Assembly: GCA_017958365.1 (NCBI GenBank)
Contig: JAGDCV010000043.1
Coordinates: 1 to 64,000 of the forward strand
Source of the DNA: Clostridiales bacterium
GTDB lineage: Bacteria; Bacillota; Clostridia; Saccharofermentanales; Saccharofermentanaceae
Length of the DNA stretch: 64,000 bases
Direction: 5' to 3'
Of the stretch, positions 7,883 through 16,371 are shown piece after piece. The notes under the pieces were generated by a model that did not search any database, was not told where the DNA came from, and saw only the letters and a list, made by a program, of their open reading frames with translations. The number at the start of each line of letters is the position of its first letter. Position 1 is the first letter of the stretch. The translations under genes and the position numbers were made by a program.

Positions 7883-10228
7883 ATGAGATCGCTACTTTTT
7901 ATAGCAATTAACAATATGAAGAAGAAAAAGGGTGATATCATCACTCTCTCGGTTCTTAGCATTCTGGCATCATTCATGCTCTTTACGGGTGCATCCGTTA
8001 TGTCAGGTTTAAGCCGGGTAATGGATACAGCCTTCGATAACTACAACGGTGCTCATGTCTACTATCAGGTACCGGCGGAAGGCGCTGATGACATCGAACA
8101 GATCATCCTTGAGAATGACAACATATCGCAGTTTGAAAGAACTGAGACTGACATTGCAACTGTTGATTACAGAAGGTCGGATCACGAGGAATGGTCGAAT
8201 TACATGTTCATGCTCGGTTCCTTCAACGAAGCAAGAACGATCAATACCCTGGGAATCGATCCCTCCACTCTTGGCGATGATGATATCCTTATCCCCTACT
8301 ATATTAAGAGCCAGTTCCCTTTGGGATCCACATGGCAGTTTAAGATCGGTGACACAGTCTACGACTACACAGTTGCAGGATACGTTGAGGATGCAATCTT
8401 CGCTTCAAGCATCAACATATCCACCTATAACGTCTACGTAAGTGACTCAGCTCTTGAGACTTTAAAGAATGATAATCCTACTATTCTAATTCCTGGATAC
8501 AGTCTTAAGATAAGGTTCAATGATCCCTCGACCATAATGGAAAACCGTAACGAGATCTGGGACAGATACATCGAGTGGGCAGGAAATGATCCCGCACACA
8601 TGTCCTTGAACGTTCTTGAGGTAAACTGGCTCGACATGAAGGGCGGCGGATCTTTCATGACACAGATCGTCATGGCCATCATCATGCTTTTCGCAGTGCT
8701 CATCCTGTTCATAGCAGTTATCGTCATCAACTTCAGCATCAAAAACTTCATCGAGAAGAACATGAAGAACACGGGTATCCTGGAAGCCTCCGGCTACACC
8801 ACGAAGCAGCTAATAGCAGCAACCGTACTCGAGAACATGCTGGTCGCGCTCATTGCATCTGCAGCCGGAGTAGGACTTGCGGTAGCAGGCAAGGATGTCA
8901 TTGGTGATGTCGTAAGTATGGTTATGGGACTTTCATGGAACCAGCCCACAAACATCGTGATTGCTGCACTTACTGTTATAGCCATGACCATGATAATCTC
9001 GCTGGTAAGTCTTCTTTCTTCCTCCAGATATAAGAAGATCACTGTTCTCGAATGCTTAAGGGGCGGTGTTACAAACCATAATTTCAAGAGAAACCCTCTT
9101 CCCTTTGATCAGGCATCTCTCCCCCTTCCCCTGCAGTTGTCACTCAAGGATATTCTCGGAGACAAGGGCCGTAATGTGATCCTGGTCATCATCACGATCA
9201 TCCTTGCGGTATCAACCAATGTCGGATTTGCACTGCTCGAGAACTTCGCAAATGACATTGATGCTCTTCTTACAGTCGCGGGTCTTGAGGCCGGAACAGT
9301 ATCGGTTACTGATTCAAGAGATATTTATGATGAAATCAATAACCTTGATTCTGTTGATCACGTTCTTATGGTTTATGCGTTAAATCCTGACATATCATTC
9401 GGCGATACAAAGATTAACCTGGACTTTGACGTATATGACGACCCCGCTCTTCTCGAGCATGACATGATCGTTGAAGGAAGATTACCGGAAGCGGATAACG
9501 AGATCATGATCACAGAGATCATAGCTGAAGAATTAGGCGTAACCTTAGGCGATGTCGTTTACCTGGAATTTGGAGGAACACGTCTCGAGTATGTTGTTAC
9601 GGGCTTTGACCAGAAGATCAATCACCTTGGTAGAAAAGGCATCATTACCGATGAAGGAGCTCAGAGACTTGCAGGTGTCATGGACACGGTATCCTTCTAT
9701 ATCTACGGCAAAGAGGGAGAAGATTATGATTCTTTGTCAGCTGACCTTGCTCCCATAACCGGTTCCGCTGTTGAAGACACATACAAACTGGTTAATGAGA
9801 CCATCTCAACTGTTGCCAACAGCATGAAGATCATCTGTCTTGTAATAGTGGTAGTTACGGTTTTGGTAGTAATCTTCGTAGAGATGCTCCTCATCAGGTC
9901 CAAGATGATCCGCGAATACAGAAACTACGGCATCAACAAAGCCTTGGGATTTACATCGTGGCAGCTCATGATCCAGATAATGATCCTTAACATTCCGACA
10001 ATCGTCGCAGGAGTCATTCTCGGAACGGTACTGTCGCTCCCTGCAACATCATTCCTCATGAACATATCGCTCGTATTGTTCGGAATGAGAGGCATCGACG
10101 TGGTAGTACACCCGGAATGGATGGTAGTTACATTCATGGGCATCATAGTAACAGCAATGATCACATCACTACTGTGTTCATTGTCCGTAAGAAAGATGGA
10201 ACCCGTAAATCTTCTTGCTGAAGAGTGA
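7883..10228 (+). CDS. FtsX-like ABC transporter permease
   Basis: A permease of about 781 residues with duplicated FtsX/MacB halves. TM1 is near 13-35. A large extracytoplasmic domain of some 210 residues follows, then three segments near 255-400, a second half beginning with a TM near 435-455, a second external domain, and three TMs near 650-780. This gives eight segments in a 1+3+1+3 layout. The ATG at 7883 has GGGGTGG just before it and is preferred over the in-frame GTG at 7874, which lies inside the ATPase stop region. It partners the preceding ATPase. The substrate cannot be deduced; a long double-domain permease next to a two-component system usually points to antimicrobial peptide or envelope-stress response. 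Its stop abuts the stop of the convergent gene directly (TGATCA). Confidence 0.9.
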   Translation: MRSLLFIAINNMKKKKGDIITLSVLSILASFMLFTGASVMSGLSRVMDTAFDNYNGAHVYYQVPAEGADDIEQIILENDNISQFERTETDIATVDYRRSDHEEWSNYMFMLGSFNEARTINTLGIDPSTLGDDDILIPYYIKSQFPLGSTWQFKIGDTVYDYTVAGYVEDAIFASSINISTYNVYVSDSALETLKNDNPTILIPGYSLKIRFNDPSTIMENRNEIWDRYIEWAGNDPAHMSLNVLEVNWLDMKGGGSFMTQIVMAIIMLFAVLILFIAVIVINFSIKNFIEKNMKNTGILEASGYTTKQLIAATVLENMLVALIASAAGVGLAVAGKDVIGDVVSMVMGLSWNQPTNIVIAALTVIAMTMIISLVSLLSSSRYKKITVLECLRGGVTNHNFKRNPLPFDQASLPLPLQLSLKDILGDKGRNVILVIITIILAVSTNVGFALLENFANDIDALLTVAGLEAGTVSVTDSRDIYDEINNLDSVDHVLMVYALNPDISFGDTKINLDFDVYDDPALLEHDMIVEGRLPEADNEIMITEIIAEELGVTLGDVVYLEFGGTRLEYVVTGFDQKINHLGRKGIITDEGAQRLAGVMDTVSFYIYGKEGEDYDSLSADLAPITGSAVEDTYKLVNETISTVANSMKIICLVIVVVTVLVVIFVEMLLIRSKMIREYRNYGINKALGFTSWQLMIQIMILNIPTIVAGVILGTVLSLPATSFLMNISLVLFGMRGIDVVVHPEWMVVTFMGIIVTAMITSLLCSLSVRKMEPVNLLAEE

Positions 10229-10747
10229 TCAGCTTACGACCTTACCGCCGCACTGTTCACATATGGTAACCGTACCTTTACGGATCTTCAAAGGTGCTCC
10301 GCAGTTAGGACAGTTCTTACCGATAAACCTGGTTTTATAATCACTCATACCGCGTACTCGATCTGACAACTCGAATACGCGGTTTTTATTATCATAAGTT
10401 AAATGCTGGAAATAGTTTTTCCTTACGGCTCTCATTACTCTGCCTTCAAAGAAAGCTCCCCTGGTCTTTACGAGCTCGTCCAAACTGACAGATCCGTCAG
10501 CATCATTACAGAAAATGGACTCAAGCTGCGTAAGCGTCCCGTGAAAAACGAGATTTCTTACACCAAGGACTATCAATCCAACGCCGATAAGCATGAAAAT
10601 AAGAAAAGCGATGATAAACCCAAGCTCGCCATCATAAATTACAGCCAGCATAAACAGAAAATTCAAAATAGCCATTATCGAGCCTATGACAGTGACGATA
10701 ATCCCCTTAACGAGAAGACTTGTAGCTTTACTCTTATCAAGATACAT
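10229..10747 (-). CDS. Membrane protein with C-terminal zinc ribbon (paralogue 2)
   Basis: A 172-residue protein with two hydrophobic segments near 12-60. A cytoplasmic, winged-helix-like stretch follows (GSVSLDELVKTRG...FEGRVMRAVRKNYFQHL), and the protein ends in a zinc ribbon with CPNC and CEQC pairs. The layout matches the adjacent upstream gene: two TMs, the motif DADGSVSL/DHDGSISL, a helical stretch with arginines, then a C-terminal ribbon. The two are probably tandem duplicates. It is the last gene of the PadR operon and is separated from its paralogue by two bases. Function is unknown; the ribbon and wing suggest protein or nucleic-acid contact at the membrane. Confidence 0.7.
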   Translation of the reverse strand: MYLDKSKATSLLVKGIIVTVIGSIMAILNFLFMLAVIYDGELGFIIAFLIFMLIGVGLIVLGVRNLVFHGTLTQLESIFCNDADGSVSLDELVKTRGAFFEGRVMRAVRKNYFQHLTYDNKNRVFELSDRVRGMSDYKTRFIGKNCPNCGAPLKIRKGTVTICEQCGGKVVS

Positions 10748-10749
10748 AC

Positions 10750-11259
10750 TTATCTCCTTCGTAAGTAGGAACCGCAGTGCTCACACTTATCGGCACTGCC
10801 CCGTCTTAATCTGTTGGATGCTCCGCAGGTAGGACAGATAACATCAGTAAAATCATCAGAGGCAGAATCGGAACCGAGAATGACATAGTCACCCTCAATC
10901 TTTGTGTTACTGAATATGTTCTGCCTGATCCCTCTTGTAATGTCAGAACGGACAGTATGAACAGGATAACCCGTCATCTCACTTATCCTTGTAAGAGATA
11001 TGCTTCCGTCGTGATCTTCATTTAAGATATTCCCGTACTTCGGATATCTGTTATATGAGATAACTATGTAAATGAAGAAACCTGCCTCGATTCCCAGAAT
11101 TGACATAAGAACAGAAACTATGACAACCGTATGAGGCTCGTCATAGCATGCGATCAACAAAATAAGCATGATAAGAAAGAGAAACGCAAGAACCGCTGCT
11201 ATTCCCTTCATGCCCTTCTTGTTTGACTCTATATACTTGTAATCAAAGTAATCGTTAAT
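10750..11259 (-). CDS. Membrane protein with C-terminal zinc ribbon (paralogue 1); possible ATT start
   Basis: A small membrane protein (about 169 residues from the start used here) with two TMs near 20-70, the motif DHDGSISLTRISEMTGYPVHTV, and a C-terminal ribbon with CPTC and CEHC pairs. It is a paralogue of the next gene. The start is unusual. An AGGGAG site at 11267-11272 sits seven bases before an ATT codon (11257-11259), which overlaps the TAA of the HD-GYP gene by one base. Starting there gives an N-terminus that aligns with its paralogue. Alternatives are an ATG at 11301, which overlaps the upstream gene by 47 bases, and an ATG at 11211, which removes the aligned N-terminus and has a poorly spaced ribosome site. 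Gene confidence is good; start choice is tentative. Confidence 0.65.
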   Translation of the reverse strand: MNDYFDYKYIESNKKGMKGIAAVLAFLFLIMLILLIACYDEPHTVVIVSVLMSILGIEAGFFIYIVISYNRYPKYGNILNEDHDGSISLTRISEMTGYPVHTVRSDITRGIRQNIFSNTKIEGDYVILGSDSASDDFTDVICPTCGASNRLRRGSADKCEHCGSYLRRR

Positions 11260-12970
11260 TGTTCTTCTCCCTATAATAAGCCTCAAGACGCGGCCTTGCA
11301 TTCTCGTAAGCTGATCTGAGTTTGGAATCGAACTGCGTTCCCATCCCCTCCATTATTATACAGTTTGCTTTCTCAAAGTCGAATGCATCTTTATAAACTC
11401 TTTTGCTTACAAGAGCATCATATACATCAGCTATCGCCATTATTCTTGATTCCAAGGGTATGTCATCGCCTTTAAGACCGTCCGGATAACCGGATCCGTC
11501 GACACGCTCATGATGATAATGAGCTACATTCTCAGCGATGATCTTGAAGTCTTCATCATCGGTATCGCGCAGTATCTCATGAATGACCCTCGCACCTTCC
11601 GCAGCATGCTGCTTCATCTTGGCATACTCTTCGTCAGTAAATCTACCGGGCTTACGTAACACAGCATCATCAACTGCGATCTTTCCCAAGTCATGCATCG
11701 GAGCAGCTTTGATGACATTGGCACAAAACTGAGGTGTCAGATCAAGCTTCCCCTCTTTTAAGATCTCGTCTATCAGGATGCGGACACCCTCCGATGTTCT
11801 CTTGATGTGACCGCCGGTGGAATTGTCACGGCTTTCAACCATCACGGCAAGACTCATGATCAGGTTGTCATGCATCTGTACTATGTGCTGAGTCTTCTGT
11901 TCGACTTCTCTCTTAAGATCCTCATTATATGTATCGAGAAGCTTGATGTATTTACGGTTCTCCGTATCATCGTTGAATGTAATGATATATCCTCTTTTTC
12001 TGTGACCGTCATAAAGATAGTTAACGTTTACCGTGTAGTATCTGTCATTATCATGGTCCTGCTCATCATGTAATGTCAGAAGTCCGGTATTATCAGACGG
12101 ATCTTTCTTAAAGGCTTCGATAAAATGCCTTATCTTACGCTCAGAAGGCTTATAGCCGAACGGATCGTCGACTGCAACATCATTTAACTCAGGAACGATC
12201 CTCCTCGCGACCTCATTACTTCCGAGATAACGTGTCTGGAAGTCAAAGGAAATATATCCGAACTCCTCTTCCTGAACCATCGAATCGATTACTGTATCAC
12301 CGACATCATACATATTGACACGGTACGCGATCAGAAGGTAGATTGCTTCAGCAAGGCAATAAGCCAGAGGGAGAATGTCGAAGTTATAATCAAATATCTT
12401 CAGAACAAAGACATAACAACTGACACAGATAACATCAGGTATAACTAGCAGGAGAAGTATCCGTCTCGGAACATCCTTCTTTCTGAACCATGAATAGATG
12501 ATCGCTATGATTCCGGACAGAAACAGCACACATGTCAACACATAAAAGATCGTGTGCATATATCCGTATTCTCTTGTCAGAACCGGCACTCCGTCATGGA
12601 TCTTAAGGGTTACTGTCTTATAGAACTTATCAGACCTGCCAATGCCAAGCACCGACCAATAAATAAGTGCACATACCATGAAGACGGCTGTACGAAGCCA
12701 ATGTGGAAGGTTGATCTTACACAGGTTAAAGATGGAAAGAGCGATAAACAGCTGCAGGAAGCACCCGCCTATGTAGATTACCTTCTGGGCTGTTAAAGCC
12801 CCCTCAAGAGTGGTGGCAAAAGCAGACAGACAGTAGCCAAGGCAGGCGACGGGCACAAGCGTGAATATCAATGTAAAATTCACATCAAAGTGCTTGTGCC
12901 AGATGAACACATAGCCTGCCGCAAACAGCAGCGATAAGAATAGTGTTATCTCATAGTAAACAGCTACCAC
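11255..12970 (-). CDS. 7TM-PAS-HD-GYP protein, probable c-di-GMP phosphodiesterase
   Basis: A 571-residue membrane protein. Residues 5-218 have seven hydrophobic segments, as in the HisKA_7TM sensor module. A PAS-like region follows (about 235-340), then a short coiled coil and the HD-GYP domain (about 365-555). The key residues are present: HDLGK at 426-430, HHERVDGSGYPDGLKG with GYP at 494-496, and ADVYDAL near 518. HD-GYP enzymes hydrolyse cyclic-di-GMP to pGpG or GMP. The start is a GTG at 12970 with GAGGTCAGG upstream. It lies 20 bases after the DUF4097 gene, so it belongs to the PadR-headed operon, an uncommon context for this enzyme class. Substrate may be another cyclic dinucleotide; the domain call is firm. 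Confidence 0.9.
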   Translation of the reverse strand: MVAVYYEITLFLSLLFAAGYVFIWHKHFDVNFTLIFTLVPVACLGYCLSAFATTLEGALTAQKVIYIGGCFLQLFIALSIFNLCKINLPHWLRTAVFMVCALIYWSVLGIGRSDKFYKTVTLKIHDGVPVLTREYGYMHTIFYVLTCVLFLSGIIAIIYSWFRKKDVPRRILLLLVIPDVICVSCYVFVLKIFDYNFDILPLAYCLAEAIYLLIAYRVNMYDVGDTVIDSMVQEEEFGYISFDFQTRYLGSNEVARRIVPELNDVAVDDPFGYKPSERKIRHFIEAFKKDPSDNTGLLTLHDEQDHDNDRYYTVNVNYLYDGHRKRGYIITFNDDTENRKYIKLLDTYNEDLKREVEQKTQHIVQMHDNLIMSLAVMVESRDNSTGGHIKRTSEGVRILIDEILKEGKLDLTPQFCANVIKAAPMHDLGKIAVDDAVLRKPGRFTDEEYAKMKQHAAEGARVIHEILRDTDDEDFKIIAENVAHYHHERVDGSGYPDGLKGDDIPLESRIMAIADVYDALVSKRVYKDAFDFEKANCIIMEGMGTQFDSKLRSAYENARPRLEAYYREKNN

Positions 12971-12990
12971 GCCTGCCTGACCTCTATCTG

Positions 12991-13845
12991 TTATTCAGCA
13001 ATCGCTATATCTACGTCGCCTGTTGTGACTTCGACTCTGCATGTTCCGCCTTCACCGGACCTGGGATAATCAGAATCACCTGTCAATACGTCCACATCAA
13101 AATTCTTGTCTGAAAGCAATATCAAAGAGACATCACCGGTTACGGCATCAATATAGATCTCGGATGCGTCGCATCTGTCAAAATTGATATCTCCGGTAGT
13201 TACATTAATTGTCATAGCACCATTTGCAACAGTATTTACACAATTGATATCGCCTGTAGTTCCATTATAAACCAACTGATCACACTCAACATCTGTAAGA
13301 TCAATGTCACCTGTGGTTATATCAAGATTAAGTTTATCAAGAATGTTAATGGAAGCCATGTTTACATCGCCGGTCGTTATATCAAGATTGATATTGCCAA
13401 ACGTAAAGCCTTCATCAAATACAATATCTCCGGTATCCATCTCAAGCGACAGATCGTATTCATCTCCCGTAAGATATACGATGATCCGGGGAGCCTGATT
13501 ACTGAATATCTCAAAGTTCATAAAGAAATAGGTGTTATCCACAGCCTCTGAAGTTACATAGAGTGTATCACCTTCAACATATGCATCGTGCTCGATCTCT
13601 TCATGATCAACGCACACTACACTGCACTTTCCATCAGTTGACCTTCTGATCTGGACATCATCTGCAAAAGCATTGATGCTGATGTTCGAGAAATCATCCT
13701 CTATCTCAAATTCACTAGTTACATATTTACTGTCTGAAGAGTCAACACCCTTCTTTGCCAAAGCTACAATGGCAATACCGAATATGACAGCTCCTACAAC
13801 CAAAGCTATAACAGCACCGATCAAAACCTTCACAACTTTACTCAT
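12991..13845 (-). CDS. DUF4097 membrane-anchored beta-repeat protein
   Basis: A 284-residue protein with an N-terminal membrane anchor (about 6-28). A DUF4097 region follows, built of short repeats: the motif TGD-(I/V/S) occurs eight times at intervals of about 18-22 residues (such as DITTGDVNM, DITTGDIDL, NVTTGDINF). This pattern is typical of a beta-solenoid facing outside the membrane. The ATG at 13845 is chosen because GGAGG precedes it by about six bases; an upstream codon at 13884 would overlap DUF1700. It is separated from the DUF1700 stop by one base. DUF1700-DUF4097 pairs under a PadR regulator are frequent in Firmicutes and are linked by context to envelope stress, without proven function. 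Confidence 0.85.
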   Translation of the reverse strand: MSKVVKVLIGAVIALVVGAVIFGIAIVALAKKGVDSSDSKYVTSEFEIEDDFSNISINAFADDVQIRRSTDGKCSVVCVDHEEIEHDAYVEGDTLYVTSEAVDNTYFFMNFEIFSNQAPRIIVYLTGDEYDLSLEMDTGDIVFDEGFTFGNINLDITTGDVNMASINILDKLNLDITTGDIDLTDVECDQLVYNGTTGDINCVNTVANGAMTINVTTGDINFDRCDASEIYIDAVTGDVSLILLSDKNFDVDVLTGDSDYPRSGEGGTCRVEVTTGDVDIAIAE

Positions 13846-13846
13846 C

Positions 13847-14443
13847 TTAATCCTCCTTACCAATAAACAACGACTTGATGCCAAGAAGCATCTTACGAGT
13901 TACATAAACAACACCCTTAACCATGTAGTTACATCCGAAGAACAGCAGAACTGCCAGCGCACCAAGAACAAGGCTGCCCCCTAATGCTGCAACCGCAAAG
14001 AGGAACTCACCCTTAATCAAAGCAAAGAATATTGCAACCAGACATGCGATTGATGCTAACGCGAATGAAAAATCCACTATGTAGAACGTAATAACAATAA
14101 TCCATACTGTCAGATACAAAGAGAAGATAACCGACAGGAATGAGATGATTATGGGGAACCATACAGGGAATCCGATCACAAGCAGAACGATAGCCCACAC
14201 AGGCATCTCCTTCTTGGTGTTTACCTTCTGCTTAACCAGCTTGGACAGAGGAATCTCAGACATAATGGTATCCACTACCTGATCGACTGATCCGATCTGA
14301 GCTATAGCATCTTCTTCCGTCATTCCATCCTCTACGCGATCATCGATCATCTCTGAGTAAAAAGATACTCTTTCCTCGATATCACTCTGCGGCAATCCGG
14401 AAAGCTTCTTTCTAAGCTCGTCTAAAAACACTTCCTTATTCAT
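13847..14443 (-). CDS. DUF1700 (HAAS domain) membrane protein
   Basis: A 198-residue protein. The first 75 residues form the HAAS/DUF1700 helical domain, visible as MNKEVFLDELRKKLSGL, EERVSFYSEMIDDR and EEDAIAQIGS. Three or four hydrophobic segments follow (about 90-180). Proteins of this family are thought to relay between PadR-type regulators and the membrane. It overlaps the PadR gene by eight bases and is followed after one base by the DUF4097 gene, so all three are translationally linked. The ribosome site of DUF4097 (GGAGG) lies inside its last codons. Confidence 0.88.
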   Translation of the reverse strand: MNKEVFLDELRKKLSGLPQSDIEERVSFYSEMIDDRVEDGMTEEDAIAQIGSVDQVVDTIMSEIPLSKLVKQKVNTKKEMPVWAIVLLVIGFPVWFPIIISFLSVIFSLYLTVWIIVITFYIVDFSFALASIACLVAIFFALIKGEFLFAVAALGGSLVLGALAVLLFFGCNYMVKGVVYVTRKMLLGIKSLFIGKED

Positions 14444-14756
14444 TAGAACCGTCCTCCCTGGTTATGAAACGATAGATCGACTCGATATCTTTCCAGTCTT
14501 CCCTGAATTCTTCGATACGATCTATTCCTTGCTGCGTAATGTGATAATACTTCCTTAATCTGCCCTGGTGCTCGACCATGCGGACGGTTAACATCTGTCC
14601 CGCCTCAAGGCGCTTAAGGATGGTATAAAGTGTTGACTCGGACAACTCCAGATACGGCTTCATATCCTTAATGATCTGATATCCGTATGAATCTTCATTC
14701 TTAATAGCGGCCAGTACACAAACATCTAGAAGACCGCGCTTTAACTGAATATCCAT
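14436..14756 (-). CDS. PadR-family transcriptional regulator
   Basis: A 106-residue winged-helix repressor, the normal size of short PadR proteins (subfamily without the long C-terminal domain). Diagnostic features are the N-terminal QLKRGLLDVCVLAAI, the LSESTLYTILKRLE recognition helix (near 37-50), and the wing GRLRKYYHITQQG (near 64-76). It heads a six-gene operon with its own strong promoter and probably represses it, as is usual for PadR-DUF1700-DUF4097 modules. The start ATG has a GGGAGG-like site. Confidence 0.93.
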   Translation of the reverse strand: MDIQLKRGLLDVCVLAAIKNEDSYGYQIIKDMKPYLELSESTLYTILKRLEAGQMLTVRMVEHQGRLRKYYHITQQGIDRIEEFREDWKDIESIYRFITREDGSNE

Positions 14757-14797
14757 GCCATACCTCCCTTCGCGTTATACTCCTTGTTATGCAATAC

Positions 14798-14826
14798 ATC
14801 GTATCACGAGGTATATCACATGTCAA
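14798..14826 (-). promoter_or_regulatory. Promoter of the PadR operon
   Basis: On the minus strand TTGACA (14821-14826), a 17-base spacer and TACGAT (14798-14803) form a near-consensus sigma-A promoter. The spacer and -10 contain two GTGATA copies (complement of TATCAC), a candidate PadR site. About 35-40 bases separate the start point from the PadR ATG. Confidence 0.7.
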
Positions 14827-14846
14827 GCAAACTTGTCTGTTTACTG

Positions 14847-14852
14847 TATAAT
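14847..14852 (+). promoter_or_regulatory. -10 box for the membrane protein at 14884
   Basis: A perfect TATAAT 31 bases before the ATG; the ribosome site GGGAG lies between. The -35 is not clear, and this promoter overlaps the upstream flank of the divergent PadR promoter. Confidence 0.5.
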
Positions 14853-14883
14853 GAGATGGACATGTTTTTAAGGGAGATATAAG

Positions 14884-15750
14884 ATGAACCACAAAGCACA
14901 AGAAAACACGGCAGCCACAGTCCTCAGAGTCATATTTGCCATTATCGCAACATTTGTATTTTTGGTATTAACCAATAGCCTGCTTCTTAAAGCATCAATA
15001 TTCAGAAGCAACTACTGGACTGATCTTCTTACCTCAGATGAAACCATGGAGCTTTTGAAAGAAGAGATCTCTCATGACTTTAATGATGAATTCGACTTCG
15101 AGGGATTTGACCCCGGTATGTCCGATCAGATGTCAGATGATTTCTTCGAGCTCGTAATTCAGGACATCGTAGACGGCATGGTAACAGGTGATACCACCAT
15201 AGACAAAGATGAGTACATGGATTTTCTCGACGAATATGAAGATATTATCTTTGCTGACTTAAACATCCCTTCAAGTGAGATAGATAATGCGAAAGAAGAA
15301 TACATCGATGAGTTCAGCGATGCATTTGACAGGATGTTCTCAGACATGGAGGACGAAGACGGTCTTGAAGTCTTTGAACAGATAAAAGATGCGGGAAAGA
15401 TCAATGACAAGATCATCATCGTCTGTACTTTTGCACTCGTCCTCATGTTAATAATCCTATTGGTCATTCACAGAAACAAGTTCCGTCCCATACGCGCAAT
15501 GGGTATAGCCATGATAGTAGCAGAATCCATAAACGTTCTTATCTGGGGATTGATCTTACTTATTGTCTACTACTTCAACGAGATGGCTCAGGAAGAGGAT
15601 GCGATCATTCAGGTATTCGTTAATTACTTCAGCAAGGGCACATATATTCTGGCATTTACAGTGCTCCTGTCTTTGATCGCGGCGATCGTTATTACGGTTA
15701 TCGGATCGACCGGAGCAAGCAGGATAGACGAACAGCTGATGGAAGAATAA
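14884..15750 (+). CDS. Four-TM membrane protein with acidic external domain, unknown function
   Basis: A 288-residue protein I do not recognise. One membrane segment at about 15-38 is followed by an acidic, helical extracytoplasmic region of some 135 residues (rich in Asp and Glu; SHDFNDEFDFEGFD, DEYEDIIFADLN). Three segments near 178-198, 207-232 and 245-272 follow. The start ATG has AAGGGAG eight bases upstream. It is divergent from the PadR operon and might share its control. The strongly acidic domain could bind divalent metal, but nothing in the sequence proves this. Confidence 0.75.
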   Translation: MNHKAQENTAATVLRVIFAIIATFVFLVLTNSLLLKASIFRSNYWTDLLTSDETMELLKEEISHDFNDEFDFEGFDPGMSDQMSDDFFELVIQDIVDGMVTGDTTIDKDEYMDFLDEYEDIIFADLNIPSSEIDNAKEEYIDEFSDAFDRMFSDMEDEDGLEVFEQIKDAGKINDKIIIVCTFALVLMLIILLVIHRNKFRPIRAMGIAMIVAESINVLIWGLILLIVYYFNEMAQEEDAIIQVFVNYFSKGTYILAFTVLLSLIAAIVITVIGSTGASRIDEQLMEE

Positions 15751-15790
15751 TTTTTAACTTATAATTCATCAGGTGATATCCGCATCATTG

Positions 15791-15796
15791 TATAAT
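15791..15796 (+). promoter_or_regulatory. -10 box upstream of the 15827 gene
   Basis: Perfect TATAAT 30 bases before the ATG, with GGAGG at the expected place in between. No clear -35 is seen. Confidence 0.5.
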
Positions 15797-15826
15797 TAGT
15801 TCATACTTCAATCTACGGAGGTATTT

Positions 15827-16345
15827 ATGGCTAAGAAAGAAAGACTGGTCGGGATCATAATGGCTGTCATCATGTCTGCCGCAATGGGCATCATAATGGC
15901 TTTGATCGTCAGAATGACTTCCGATGCGAATGCTTTGGCATCTATGCCGCCGGCACCTGTAATGGTTATCACAAGTGTCCTTGAATCAATAGTCGTAGGA
16001 GTAATTATCGTGCTTATCTTCCCGCTTGGTAAGATGGGAAGAGTTTTGGCAGCAAAGGCAGGGGCCACACCTCCGGGAATCAGGTTCACTCTTCTTAACA
16101 GCATACCGTTTGCTCTCATAAACGCCTTAGGATGCAGCATCATAGTATGCTTCATCAATGTTGCTGTCGCTCACTCGCATATACCGGCTGACGTTGCACC
16201 GCCGCTCATGGTAATGTTCTTAAAGCAGTGGGCAAGCACACTGGTTCCTTCTATCATCTTAGGTTACGTTTTATCAGTCATTATCTCACCCTTAGTGGTG
16301 CGTGCAGTAGGATTAGGCGGTCCTCCTTCCGGAAGACCTGAATAA
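15827..16345 (+). CDS. Four-TM membrane protein, unknown function
   Basis: A 172-residue highly hydrophobic protein with four predicted membrane segments (about 8-30, 45-67, 85-108 and 128-155), rich in Met, Ile and Val. The first segment (IIMAVIMSAAMGIIMAL) resembles DUF2798-type membrane proteins, but I cannot confirm that. It has its own promoter and ribosome site. The alcohol dehydrogenase follows after 26 bases with its own GAGGAGG site and may be co-transcribed. Confidence 0.7.
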   Translation: MAKKERLVGIIMAVIMSAAMGIIMALIVRMTSDANALASMPPAPVMVITSVLESIVVGVIIVLIFPLGKMGRVLAAKAGATPPGIRFTLLNSIPFALINALGCSIIVCFINVAVAHSHIPADVAPPLMVMFLKQWASTLVPSIILGYVLSVIISPLVVRAVGLGGPPSGRPE

Positions 16346-16371
16346 TACATCATATTTTAGAGGAGGCTTTC

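Noticed and set aside
5330-10228. BceRS-BceAB bacitracin-type module
   Set aside because: The kinase has an 85-residue external domain, unlike BceS, and the permease shows a 1+3+1+3 MacB-like duplication rather than the ten-TM BceB layout.
13050-13480. Short direct repeats resembling a CRISPR array
   Set aside because: They encode the TTGD repeats of the DUF4097 protein; unit length varies and no spacer structure is present.
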